From Lepidodermella squamata (Eukaryota > Gastrotricha): 64,000 nucleotides of DNA. The stretch lies in the NCBI GenBank assembly GCA_047495785.1, contig JBLDXI010000045.1:124001-188000 (forward strand). Direction: 5' to 3'. Below, piece by piece: positions 47,116 to 59,900 of this stretch (position 1 is the first letter of the stretch; each line of letters opens with the position of its first letter). Both the position numbers and the translations under genes were made by a program. A model generated the notes under the pieces. That model was given only the letters and a program-made list of their open reading frames with translations. It did not search any database and was not told the origin of the DNA.

Positions 47116-49497
47116 ATGAATAATATGATCATGCAATTTAGCAGAGACTGGTGTTGCCTAATAACGCTTTTTCTAAGCATTCATTCCGTTTTTTCCAATG
47201 AATCGTCTGCTGATTCCAAAACCCATCAACTTCACCTGGTGTCCGAGTGTTATACTTGTGCAGACTTCAACAACGGCAGTTGCCAGTCATTCGACAAGGA
47301 CTACGTAAAGCAGTGCAACGGAGACAATCATGGCTGCACTATTTCGAATGAAGTGTTTGTTAATTTTGGATAAAAGTTATGTTACAAACGGGTTTAAACT
47401 TTGAATTGTTTTTTCAGCCGCCAATTTACTAGAGGATGCGCGGATCAGGAGACTTGCCGTTCTCCAGATGTGAAATGCTGCCATCACAACAAGTGTAACA
47501 ATGAAAAGTTCTTCAACGATCACTATGCGTCCTTCACCCCGATGGCGAAACGTCACGGCCAACAAAGAACATTAGAAATTACAACGGCAGTTGCTGATCG
47601 AGTGACATCATCCACAGTTTTATCGACTGTAATGCCAGTGAACACGGAAATTCCGCGAGAAAATGCTTCATTCTTAATCTTAGGCATGCTTTTCATCGGG
47701 CAGCTTATAGCATTGCTAGAATTCGCAAGGAGATATTTTGATATATGCAGTAGTATATATCGGATATCAGTAATTCAGCTGATTTTCTGCGTTTCTGGGG
47801 TACTCTTACTACTACCCTATGCGATCTATGCGTTAAATGGCAACGAGTTTTTCATTCCATTTATTCCTCAAGTCGACAACAAATCGTTGCATACACTGCG
47901 GGTTTATATTTTCCCGGTCGTTGTCTTCCTCTATGCCGATTTCGCGATAGCAGCTATAATATCAGGGAAACAGCTCGATTTTTGGCTATTGAATTGGTTT
48001 ACGCGTAGCAAATATCATGATAGGATCATGGAAGTCGCCACTCTTGCTAATGTGGCGTTTCTTTCGTGTTTCGTAACATTCGTCCTGCTTCAAAGATACG
48101 TCTACGGTGTTCAAAGGCCTGGATTCCCCTCCGTACAGGAAACTGGCGTAAAATCAATCAAGTTGACGTTGAGCAGATTTAAAAGAAGCCGCAAGGTTCC
48201 TGTTGCCGCTTTCATGTACGATGACAATAAAATGCGTCATATTGTGATCTTACGTGATGGCTATGCTATGGTAAGTCCCGTTCTTAAATACGCAGCTTAC
48301 CTATTCCTAATCTTTTCATTTGCAATTCAGCAATTTGAAATTTCCAACAAATCCACCGGTGCAGTGAAGGCGATTGCATCTGGCTGCTTTTGCGCACATC
48401 CACAAGTCGTTGCCGCCGACAAATTTAAAGTGTATCACGCAATTTACGACAAACTTCGCAGAATTTATTTGGTGGTAATCGGCGAAATCGGCGATAGCAA
48501 ATATGGAATCTTTCACGCTAAAGCGGACGATTTGTTCAGCGCTGGTATGAATAGTCCAAAGGTCACCTTGACTGCGCTCATCACGAAGGCTAACTTTCCT
48601 CAGAATAGCCATGACAACGACCAGTCAAGCTCATTTGACCCTTCCTTTCATGGAATAGCCCTTCTCGACGGTTCGGCTCACGCCAATGACCCATCGCTTC
48701 TTTTCATATGCCATCCCTTCGATGAACAAATCAGTGTGTGGTCGATTTCAGGAGGATACAACACCAGCCCGAAAGCCGAGTTCTTACGGACCATCTCCAA
48801 AACTGAGGACAGCTGCATTCTTCGGATGATGCCGTCGACAAGATTCGAACCGTCCTACTGTTCAGTTCGATCGTGCGGCCCAAACACATTTACTCTGGCG
48901 GTGGGTTTGATGGAGTTGAATTCAATTGCTGCCATAAGAATGGCGAAAAATGTACCGGCTTCTCCGAGCAGCACGATCAATCGGAGGAGAACAAGCGGGG
49001 CCACATCTCTGAGAAATATCGAGCGACAATCATCTGGAACAACTACTTACAGACAGCAAAGTCTTGAAGAAAACAGAAATCAAGGGGATATTATTCCTCT
49101 CAATAATTTACACTCAGTCTTATTGTTACCTCAAGAAGATGTTGTAATACAACACGCGATGCTGTTCAGGCATTTCCAGATGGGAAACAGTGCCAGGAAG
49201 GAAACTCTGATCACACCTAGATCAGTTGTGTTCAACGAATGCGGAGATCTACTTGTGGCAGAGAGTTCGCGTATCTTCATTGTGCTGCAGCTATGTGAGT
49301 TGTTGAAAAGCCCGCCGCAATGCCCAACTGACACTGGAGAAACAGAAAATGTGACACCTGCTTGTCGGCTTATCAGCATTGGATATAAGTCATACCGTTT
49401 AATACCGTATCCAACATCAGGGACTACATCCTTGCTGATTAGTAATAATGACGTCGAGCGAGTTGGCGATATCATTTTGATTAACGATTGTTATTGA
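47116..49497 (+). CDS. LU-4TM-propeller protein, paralogue A
   Basis: Exons 47116-47354, 47418-48270 and 48331-49497 join to 752 residues. Signal peptide about residues 1-27. The ectodomain has ten cysteines in Ly6/uPAR order (ECYTC; GSC; KQC; HGC; RGC; ETC; KCC; KCN), the final CN being characteristic. Four TM helices follow (around FLILGMLFIGQLIALLEF, ISVIQLIFCVSGVLLLL, YIFPVVVFLYADFAIA and LANVAFLSCFVTFVLL). The C-terminal region of about 390 residues repeats blade-like phrases (FHGIALLD, LLFICHPFDEQISVWSISG, VVFNECGDLLVAESSRIFIV) suggesting an NHL/YWTD-style beta-propeller. The second intron is 60 nt and stop-free. I know no described family with this architecture. A Cys-loop receptor gene lies tail-to-tail 470 bp downstream. 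Confidence 0.85.
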
Positions 49498-49967
49498 ATG
49501 ACTAGAAACAACATTCGATATGTATAATGAATATGTCATGTTCTTCCAGGCAGATTATTTAGATAATAAATGTACCTCATTTGGTCTCGAAAAGGTTTAT
49601 GCTCTCTCTCTCAAGTTGAAAAAAAACCCAGTTTGATGAGATATCGAAGTGGAACGGGACACTTTCGGGAGCAGGAAATTTCGCGACAGATAGGTTGGCA
49701 TCTCTGTCATCCACTGCCCAATATAGTCAAGCCCAGGAACCTGAAAATTCAGTGTTTTAATTGGATATGATCCGCAGCTCTCCTGATCGATTCCAAAACC
49801 AGGCATTGTCTGCAAGTTATATGACCCTTACCGAATCAACTACGCGATCACTTCGAGTAAAATTTATTGTGTGCGATAAAAAAGTCATAAAAATATATTA
49901 AATAAAGACATAATGAAGTCGCACCCATAGAAATGCTGGTCTTTGGTTCTACTCATTCTTAATCGGC

Positions 49968-51369
49968 TTAGTATTCAGGTGGATTCAAATCGCCATCATC
50001 ATCAGTGCTGCTAGCCATGTAATAGAAAACAACAATAGCTATGCACGCTATGGCAGTGAATGACAGAAATGCCAACAGATCGATCCAATCAGAAACGCTG
50101 CGGCTCAATCCAAGCAGCGAAACTTTCGTCCGAACCAGCACCTTTCGATAGCGGCACGTGGCGTAGCAAGTCATCATCATGTAGACATTGATAACGGCGC
50201 AAAGAATCGCCATGCTTGATAGGTACATAACAATATAAAGAACCTCCGAAGACCGTGGGAGTTCGTCGGTACAGGTGCTTTGAAGGACGAGAAATGCCAG
50301 GACAACAGTTATGCCGAATTCGGACCGTTCAACCTTCTGAGCCGGTAGCAACAAGGCCGAAAGTTGTAGGCCGAGTAAAAGCCAGCTAGGGACGAAAATA
50401 ACTAGAACGTAGCGCCTGGCATTTCGAGATAATTTCAGGACGAACGAAGCGACTGAAGAGGGTTCTGCTCCATAGAAGTCGAATGTGAAGTTATCAATAG
50501 CCCAAATTCGCGTGTTCTCGTAATAATTAACAATCGGAAATTCTGCGGGTCGACTATCGCGATAGAACACATAATCGACCCCGCGAATAAAAGAACTCGG
50601 CTGTAGATTTCCGAAGCAAACTTGTTTGTCGAAGGGAAACTTTTTCATTCGCATCGAACAACTTATCGGGTAAATGCCTTGCGATGACCACGTAGCCATG
50701 CCAGTTATGAGATTTACTATAATTTCCGAACCAAGGCTATAAATTAATTATGAGGCTGTAGTATTTAATTGCGTGAAAATTCGCGCTCTTACTTTTCAAT
50801 CACCGAAGTGTCTCCAACTGCATTGACTAGACTAATTCTCGGGTACCAAATATCGCTTTTGTTGAACACGCATGAGTGATCGTCCGCCGAAGAAATGTTC
50901 AGCAAAATCGCGCATTTCGGCATCTGCCACTGCAACATCCATGTCCCTTGTAGCGAAACGCTGTGATTTACCGAAAATTTCATATTTTAATTGAATTGAA
51001 ATGATTAAAAATTTACATTTCATCGATTTCTTTGATTTCAACGATTCTTTGTATTAAGAAAGAAATGAAGACAACGACCGGCTGGCCTGATGCACGCCAC
51101 GGAACTAGTTTAGGCGGTCTCAAGAACGGGCAAGTTTCGACTAAACGCTGACATTTAGCCACATTAGGTTGATCTTCGCCTGGTTTGAAGTCTGTTTTCA
51201 CGAACAGCCTGGCAACTTCATCGGAATCCGATAAATTCATCGAATTTCCATAAATATCACGGTAAAATCGGTCGTCGAATACGTTATGAAAATCAGTACC
51301 ATCGTCTGTCAGGGCTGAATCGCAAACTGCGAATAAAACAGTAATTATTGGAAGTGCTTTAATCAGCAT
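49968..51369 (-). CDS. Cys-loop ligand-gated ion channel subunit D
   Basis: Exons 51369-51017, 50960-50793 and 50736-49968 join to 429 residues. I chose the ATG before MLIKALPIITVLFAVCDSAL, a signal peptide. The frame is open to 51429 without it. The ligand-binding domain contains PVVVFISFLIQRIVEI, GTWMLQWQM, DIWYPRISLVN and the canonical Cys-loop with 13 residues between cysteines, including FPFDKQ. Four TM segments follow, TM2 being in VERSEFGITVVLAFLVL. There is no PAR motif before TM2, so anion selectivity is not indicated, and no vicinal Cys pair in loop C, so it is not a classical ACh-binding alpha subunit. It is probably a divergent nicotinic-like pentameric channel. It lies tail-to-tail with paralogue A. 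Confidence 0.9.
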
Positions 51370-51914
51370 TTTTTGTGCGACTGATGCGCTCCGAAAAAAT
51401 GATTCGAGTTTTATATATAGCGACGCCAATCGATCGAGTAATTGCGTTGAAAAATCATGGGAAAAACCTCGAGGGAGGAGAAATTGAAATGTGTTTTCAC
51501 AGTCCCTTGTTCTAAAATTATCCTTGGGTTCATCATTTTTTATTTTAATGACGCGATAAACATCTCAGGTGGATGTCCACGGTTTAGCGAGGGTTAAACT
51601 CCAGGCGATGTTTTGGCGCGAAGAATCTAATTAATCGCAATTACTTTTTTTATTCGATGTCGATTTTTTATTTAGGTATTTTTTATTTTGTTCAATTGTT
51701 TGCTTGAAGTTATTTTTTTTTCTGTTGGTTGTTTGCGAGGTCAAGGCGATAAAGACTGTAAGATGAATCATTGATAAGAAATGCATTGCTCGCAAAAAAA
51801 ATCGGAACCAGGTACAGCTATTTTATTACAACAAATCTATTTCGAGAGGTTCCTAAAAATAAAAATAAAAGGTTCGATAGGAAAAATCTCTACGATTGAT
51901 AAATTAAAGGTCGT

Positions 51915-53405
51915 CGCTAGCTGCACCCGCGCGCTGGGTGCACAGAATTTGCTCGCTACACCCGAGGGTGCAGGATTATAGCTAGTTACACCCGGAAGGT
52001 GCGCGAAAATAGCTGCGTGCACCCGCATCTGGGTGCGACCATTTTGCTACGTACACCCAATACATTTGATTGGACGGTAATGAAATCACGGGTGCAGAGA
52101 GAAAAACCGCTACACCCACTTGACCGCGCGCGGCGGCTAGAGAGCCATTCATTGCGCGCCAAGCAGTTAATAATCTGTCCGGTGCCGCTGATCAATGTCA
52201 TCAGTTCAAGAGTCGAGGCCTTGAAGATAGGGCTGAAAGCGCAGGCCGATTTCCAGTGTGCAAACCGAAAGCAACATCAATAGGATTAAGGCGGTCGCGA
52301 GTTGGGCGCTATACCACCGCCGCTACCTTTCGCTCGCGTTCATTAACACCACTAATCAATATTCTCGAGCCGGTCTTCAATAACCTATTACCGCCCGGCT
52401 TCCTGCCTTGAACTCGTGCACCCATTGCTTGATTTTCACCTGGAGATCAGTGTTTCCCTCGTGACCCGCAGAATGCACCATGACGGATATGATTGAATAG
52501 TAATTCCTAATTCCTATTCCCTATTCCCTCAATTCCTATACTCTTTATTCCTATTCCTACAATTCCTATTTTCTATTCCTGTAGGCTTTGACATGCCAAG
52601 ATAGGGTGACTTCGGCATGCAAAAATCGATTATGGTAAGGTCGCGAAAGGAGTACCGTGTTGGATCGCCTGGAGGATGGGCAATATAATAATGACATATG
52701 ATTTCATATTCAATTAGTCGGTTTCGGTTTAGCCGTCACCGAAGTTTCAATTAATATTAATATACCGTATTTTTTCGAATAAGGGCCGCGGCGACTATTT
52801 TCCTGATTTTTTGAAAAAGGCCTAAACACGCGGCGATTACTCGGGTGCGGTCTTTATTTCGCCAGGTTTTCCGGTAAAGCTACAATTTTGCGGCGTTTAA
52901 TCGGGTGCGGCCTTTATTTGGAGTGCGGCCCTAATTATTCGAAAAAATACGGTAGAAATTGAAAAAAATGCCTCGACTTTACATATTATGTCCTCTCCCA
53001 AAATGGGTTGTTATGATGCGCATTGTGCACATCCAGGCTGGCCTTTCCTTGGGCTATCCAACGGTACCCCACTCACTAGGTCTTTACCTTATCATATTCG
53101 ATTTTTGGCATGCCAAAGTCACCCATTCTGGCAAGTCAAAGTGACCCTATTGTGCAAAGTGCGCTAATAAATCACCCCAGGTACGTAATCTCGCTAGCTC
53201 GCATTTTACCTTGTTTAATTACTTCTGTACACCTTGCCGCACCGACAGCCGGCTTTTTCCTAATTCCTTATTGTTTGTATAGGGTGTAGCGAGTCAAATC
53301 GTCGCACCCACACTAACGCGCGGTATAGGGTGTAGCGAGCAAAATGGTTGCACCCTTAGGGTGTAACTAGCAAATCGGATGCACCCGCGTGTGGGTGCAA
53401 ATAGC
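51915..53405. mobile_element. Foldback-type element with tandem GGTGCACCC-like ends
   Basis: Both ends (about 51,915-52,115 and 53,278-53,405) are arrays of degenerate units containing GGGTGCA ... TAGC ... TACACCC. The two arrays are inverted relative to each other (AGCTAGTTACACCC at the left, GGGTGTAACTAGC at the right). Between them lie 1.2 kb of mostly unique sequence and a nested MITE (52,763-52,954). Tandemly repetitive inverted ends are typical of foldback transposons. No transposase is visible. Confidence 0.6.
52763..52954. mobile_element. 190-bp MITE with TA-flanked inverted ends
   Basis: The left end TACCGTATTTTTTCGAATAA and the right end (complement, finishing CGGTA at 52,954) are inverted repeats of about 27 bp. 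The interior contains two copies of a unit with CGGGTGCGG(T/C)CTTTATTT. Confidence 0.75.
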
Positions 53406-53700
53406 ACACTCGTAAATTAAATTCCTACAATTTCCAACATACCATAATTATGGAAATTATACTGAGAGGGTACTCAGAGAGTACTGAGACCTAGATACCT
53501 GAGAGAGTACTAAAATTATCAGTCTGAGATAATTTCCGTGCGATAAGACAGCAAAGCGCTATGTGAAGATTATAAAAATATTTGCTCAGTGCTCAGGTAT
53601 GACTCTATGAGCAGCCGCTTCCCAACCTATCCCTCGTTGCCACGTGGTCGCGTTTTCACTAGCTCTACCAATTTCTCACCCGGCGAAATACATTGCAAAA

Positions 53701-56007
53701 ATGCATGCCCCGAATTTGTACCGAATAATCGTTGCTGTTCACTGTGTTTCCGTGTTGGCCACAACACAATTGATTTACGACGAAACGAGCGATCACGATC
53801 AGAAACGGCTGGTAACCCAGTGTTACTCGTGTTTAGCAGCACAAAATAACTGCCACTCTTTCGAAAACGACACAATTCAACCATGTGTAGGCGACGAATA
53901 TGGTTGCTACATATCCAATATAGTGTAAGATGAGACATTATTATGAAACTCTGATTAAATTTTCGACTTATATTCAGGGGTAACTTCGCCAGAGGATGTG
54001 CCGACGATGAAGAATTCTGCCGCTCGCCTAACGTCAAATGCTGTCATCATGACCTTTGCAATAATAGGAGTTTTTTCGAGGAATTCGTTGCTTCGTTTTC
54101 CAAGAACGTCAATGGCGGGCAAATCAGCTCTGTACCAATAACTGTCGATTGCTTACCACCTGAAAATAACGAGGTTGAGGAGCCTAGAATGGATAAGGAA
54201 AATCGACTTCCTGAAATAACTACAACTATTTATTTATCACCGGAAGTTCAGAAAAGCGACGTGCCAATTAAGGAGGACACTTATATAATTATTTCGATTT
54301 TGGTTGGCGCATTTTTTCTGGGGCCGGTAATATTGCGGCTGCGGTGCCGTCCTCAGCTGATTCGTAAACTTCCGCCAATCTGCATCACTATCGGCCAATT
54401 AATCACTGGCTTTGCTGCGACCACCTTGTTCGTACCTTACGCTACTTTCTTGCTGACGAATCATGACTTTTTCACACCGTTCATCATGCATGTCGATGAG
54501 AATAATGGGACAACTCATTTAGCACGAACCATTGTCTTCCCAGCTCTGGCTTTTCTTTACGTGCTAACCGGTGTGATTTTCGGAGTTTCTCTAGCCGGCT
54601 TTGACCCAATGTTTGCAAACTTGATCGGGAACATTGTCGGCCGTAAAACACTATCAGTCATAATTTGCCTGAATTCGGCTTTCTTGGCGGGCTTCCTGTC
54701 TTACGTCTACATCCAACGTAATCCGAGATTTAGGCCGGGTAAATTTGTCGGACAATTGATCAAGCTGCAGTACCAACAGTGGTTCAGAAAAGGTGTTGAA
54801 CCTATTGCGGCGATTTTTTACACCAAGACTAAGGACAAAGACTTTCAAACTGTAATTTTTCGAGATGGTTATTCAATGGTTAGTTCTTTTAGGCTTCAAC
54901 TTTTTCCTACAATGTATAATTTGTAAAAAAAAGCGTTTCCGCATCCACGATGATTCCGTCTCAGTTACGGCACTTGCAGCCGGGCAATTGAAACCTCCGT
55001 CAGATGACCATAAGGACAGCTTCAAAATATACCACATCGTCTATGATAATTTACGGAATTATTTCTACGTAATCCTTGGAAAATTCAACGATGGAAATGA
55101 CGCCATTTATTGCGCCAGGGCTAATGATATTTTCAAAAACAACATGAACGGTGCTGATGTTCGCCTAACAGAATTCATCACACCTGATTCGTTCCCGGGC
55201 CCTAGGTCGGATAGCTTTAATCCTGGTTTTAACGGGATGGCTATTCTTGACGAAGCCAATACTAGTAAGCCTTCGTTACTCTTCGTATGCCACCCATTTC
55301 TGCAGCAAATCACAATATGGGCAATTTCTGGCGACTATGGCAATCAACCAATTACCGCATTTGTTCAGTCGATTTCTCCCTTGGATAACTTCGTCAGGGA
55401 ATTGACAACACCTTTCGCACCCATGTATTGTGCTATTCATAACGATGTTCAGAATGGCCTAACTCTGGTTACGTCTTTGTTGAGGTCGAATTCGATTGCA
55501 GCCCTCAAACTCAGTAAAACCTTGAGACCTAATTCTGTAGTTAACCAGCCGCCAGCAGCCACTCCTGAGCAAGAAGCGGTCGACGACACTGAGGAACGCC
55601 CAATGATGGTACGTACAGCATCTACAGCTCAATTAATAACCAACGTTCCCAACTTGGAGGTAAGAGACGCTAAAGTATTCGATAGATTTTCAACGGGAGG
55701 GAAATGGGAGGAAACTTTGAGTGCCCCCCGGGCGATGGTCTTCGACGAAAATAACGATTTGTTGATCGCCGATAATAAGCGGATTTTCATTGTTGAACAT
55801 CCTTCGAATTTGCTGGATAAACCTCCGACATATGATGACAAGGGCGTGCTGATAATTCCTCCAATTCCTTGCTGTAAATTGGTTGAAATAGGATATTTGC
55901 CTTATCGCTACGCCCCATTTGTGTGGAATGGAAAGAGGACATTGCTTATGAGTGTCAACGAATTCGATCACAGTGGTGATATCATCATGATCAAGGACTA
56001 TTGTTAA
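53701..56007 (+). CDS. LU-4TM-propeller protein, paralogue B
   Basis: Exons 53701-53924, 53978-54878 and 54934-56007 join to 732 residues with the same intron phases as paralogue A (2, then 0). Signal peptide about 1-20. Ten ectodomain cysteines are arranged as in A (QCYSC; NNC; QPC; YGC; RGC; EFC; KCC; LCN). Four TM helices follow, with the conserved TM2-TM3 loop HDFFTPFIMHVDEN, and a C-terminal propeller-like region (FNGMAILDEA, LLFVCHPFLQQITIWAISG, MVFDENNDLLIADNKRIFIV). The acceptor of exon 3 is poor (GTAAAAAAAAG) but the frame and both paralogues support it. The tail-to-tail receptor gene that follows A and C is reduced to a remnant here. Confidence 0.85.
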
Positions 56008-56079
56008 GGCTGGAAATCACAGGAAAATAAATGATGCATGATTATAATATGCATAATAGGATACGAATCACGTGATGAA

Positions 56080-56230
56080 GTCTTGGAATTATTTCTTGGT
56101 AATTTATCCAGCGAAAAGTAGGACGATGGTGTAGAGGTAAATTAATGGAATACCTATCAGATCACGGTAAAATTGGATGTCCGCAGTTTAGCGAGGGCTA
56201 TAAACTCCCGGCAATGATTTATCGCGATAT
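56080..56230 (-). pseudogene. Remnant of a Cys-loop receptor gene (end of TM4 plus promoter block)
   Basis: On the minus strand, 56,090-56,140 reads like the final codons of receptor E with an internal stop: LYTIVLLFAG-stop-ITKK-stop, against LFIYIALFVELTKK-stop in E. Just beyond, 56,172-56,226 matches the sequence about 200 bp upstream of receptor D (51,566-51,620; shared GGATGTCC, GTTTAGCGAGGG and AAACTCC). The two ends of a receptor gene thus remain while its body is deleted. Confidence 0.6.
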
Positions 56231-56965
56231 GAGTGAATGATGGATCCAGTTTTTTCAAGATCAGTTAAATCTATAACTGATTTCAATTTCGATATCATTT
56301 ATATTATATAACATGAGTAAAGAGTTCATATCTCAACGGAGCCGGCCGAGATTTACGAATCTTGAATATGCATAAGGTGCTAATTAATATTCCGAATCCC
56401 TCAATGTTGAGAATTATTATGCCAGAAAAATTCTGGAAAAATTATTTTTGATATGTCGTAACCTTATTACAACTGCTCAAATTTTTCTGCGTTTTTTAAT
56501 TGGCACTTATAACTAAGAATGCCCTAGTTTCATTACACATCATGAATATATTCAAATTCTTGAAACTATTCCACTTTCACTGGAGCTATTTTTAGAGCTC
56601 ATGTAAATGGCGTCATTTTGGTCCGTTTTGCAGCGGATATAAACAGCCTCATTTCGCGCGTGCGATAAATTTCAATTAGCGTCGCCTCAATTCCACCGTG
56701 CGGATCTTTTGATGATCATTGTATATAGCTTAAATTGTTAAGATATGATAATAAATTGATGGAGCTCGTGTATCGCAGTATAAATTAAAAGTCCCCGATA
56801 ATGTCCCTGCGATATAAGGTTGGACGCGTATTGTTATCTTAAAATGATATGATAAGACACAAATAATAATGTCTCAGGTATGACTATTTAAACCGACCGG
56901 CTTTCTGACTCTTAATTTACTTTTGCGACGTATACTATAGCCTGTTTTAGGGCAAATAATTTCGG

Positions 56966-59900
56966 ATGCATGTAGAAATGTTTAGCCGAAATTCCCACCG
57001 AATAATCTTTGCTATTCACTGTGTTTCCGTGTTTGCTACAGCACAATTAATTTACGACAAATCGAGCGATCACGATCAGAAACGACTGGTGACCGAGTGC
57101 TACTCGTGTGAAATAAATCTCTATAACTGCCAGTCTTTCGGAAACGACAAAATTATAAAAAGCGGCGGCGACGATTTTGCGTGCTACCAGTCCAATCAAG
57201 AGTAAGAGGCCCATTATAACTTTAATAAATACTCTAATTTAACAAAATGTATATGCCTTAGAGGTAACTGGGGTAGAGGAAGTGCCGATGAAGAATTCTG
57301 CCGCTCGCCTAACGTCAAATGCTGCCATACAAACCTTTGCAATAATAGGAGTTTTTTCGAGGAATCCGTTGATTCGTTTTCCAAGAACGCCAATGACAGG
57401 GAAATCAGCCCTGTACCTACTGCCAATTATTTACCACTGAAAAATAACGCGGTTGAGGAACCTAAAAAGGAGGAATCTTTCATATCAATATGTATTTTAA
57501 TTGGAGCTGTAATTTTGGGACCAGGGGTACTGTGGCTGCGATGCCATCCGCAGCTTATTGTTCGCAAACTACCACCCGTCCTTCTAACTACTGGTCAATT
57601 GATCAGTGGTTTCGCTTCGGTCATCTTAATCCTACCTTATGGCATATTTCTGTTGAGGAGACACGACTTTTTCACGCCTTTCATTATGCACGTGGATGAA
57701 AACAACAGAAATGCTCACCGCGCCCGTACTATTGTCTTCCCTATCGCGGCTTATATCTATATGATTTTCGGTTCAATTGTTGCCGTTACTTGGGCTGGGC
57801 TCGACCCGACGTTTTCACCGCTTGTGAATCGCATAAATCCCAGCGTAATGACCTGGATGATACGGCTAAACGTGTTGTTCTTGTCCTGTTTCCTGTCATA
57901 TGCCTTCATTGAGCGAAATCCCAGGTGCAGACCGAAAAAACCTGCAGCGCAATGTATCAAGCTGAATCTTCGGGAGTGTTTTAGTATAGGAGAAGCACCT
58001 ATCGTTGGCATTATCAATATCAAGGCTAAGGATCATGTAGCCGTATGTCAAGATGGTCTTACAATAGTAAGTTTTTTGGCTTACCGTATAAGGGTGGTTA
58101 ATTTTGACTAAAACTTGGTTTTCTTCTCTAGAAAATCAGGAAAAACTTATAAAAATGTAGCAATATCAGGGCATGAGGGGGGGCCAATTTACATGTCTAG
58201 CAAAATTTCCCAATTTTTCCAAGTTACATTTTAGACAAATGGTGCGTGCAGACTTCGTGCAGAACCTTAAGGTTTTCTTGAAATTCAGAAAAAAATGCGC
58301 ACATGTTGCCAAGAAAGCGATGAAGTCATTTAAACTCGATTCAAATTTTCATAGACATATTTTACAGATTTAACAGATAGGACACCAACGACACTTTGTG
58401 TTCCCTTATGGTTAATTTTCTAAAATTCGCCAAAAAGGGCTATATTTGGTGGTTTTGGGCAAAATTCCCATTCTTCTGCGACGGCTGGTTCTTTCGGAAT
58501 TTTTTTAAAAATTTAAAAAAAATTAGTTTATCCATATTGAGAATTTTTTCTATCCGACGATATATAATTTGCCCGGCAGATAATTTATTTCGATTTTCCG
58601 ATTATTTTTGGCCGTCCATATTGGACTTTGAATTCTCTCACAGCGTTGTTCAGAGATATTCTAGCAAATAATAATTTTTCGACCCCCAAAAAAATCAGAA
58701 AATCGAAATAAATTATCTGCCGAGCAAAATATATATCGTCGGATAGAGAAAATTCTCAATATGGATAAACTCATTTTTTCAAATTTTTAAAAAAATTTCC
58801 GAAAGAACCTATACCTATCTCAATATATAGCCCTTTTTGGCGAATTTTAGAAAATTAACCAAAAGGGAACACAAAGTGTACCTGGTACCATTAGATAGAG
58901 GGCCGCTTCTAGTTTCTAGTATTTATGAGCAGAACATCAAATTTTTTGAAAGGGGTACCTGTGGCTTTTTTTATTTTTGAAATTAATTAAAATTATAATG
59001 GGCTGATAGGGCGTTGGGTAACATAAAAAGTGGTCGCGTGCCGCACTCTTTGCAAATTCAGCTCGAATAAATTCACTATGGAAAGATCGTTGGTGTATCT
59101 GTTGTCTATGCAAACTTTTTTAACGCTATTTTGAGCTAAATTTTGAGCTCACCTGTAAAAAGTCCCGAGCGCCAAATGTCCCATTTTTTTAAGTCGACAG
59201 TTCATGATGTCAAGTACTGCTAGTAAATTTTTCGGCTTGTTTCAGGTTGACCGGAAATAAGGGGGCCCAAATCGACGTTTTGAGACATCCCACCGTTTTA
59301 TTTATTACAAAAACAGGTAAATTTCAGAATACCTTATATTTGGTACCGTTGGGAAGCCCGTCATTCCAGGCACCTTGAGAATTTAATGGGAATTTTCCAA
59401 CCTCACGTTTTGTCCAAATATAGCCTGTCCAAAACTAAACAACCTTACGGTATTATTGTTTGACTCAAGCTTCAACTTTATTATTTTGGCTAAAAGAAAT
59501 TCCAAAGTCGCGGGGATTCTGACGATTCAGTGACGAAGCTAGCAGCCGGGCGACTCAAACCGCCACGAGATGTCGAGGCAAACGACTTCAAAATATACCA
59601 TCAAGTTTATGACAGGTTGCGAAGCTACATCTACGTGATTCTCGGAAATTTTAGTGTCGGCAACAACGCGATATATTGTGCGAAAGTCAGAGATTTATTC
59701 ATCAAAAATAGGGATGGTTCCGAGCCTCAGTTGACGAAATTCATCACTGCTCAGGGCATTCCTAATCTACCGCTCACGCCCGGTTTCAACGGCATGGCGC
59801 TGCTTGACGCAACTAACACTACTGAATCGTCGCTCCTTTTCGTATGCCATCCATTAATAGGGCGAATTACAGTCTGGGCAATTTTCGGCCACTATAACCC

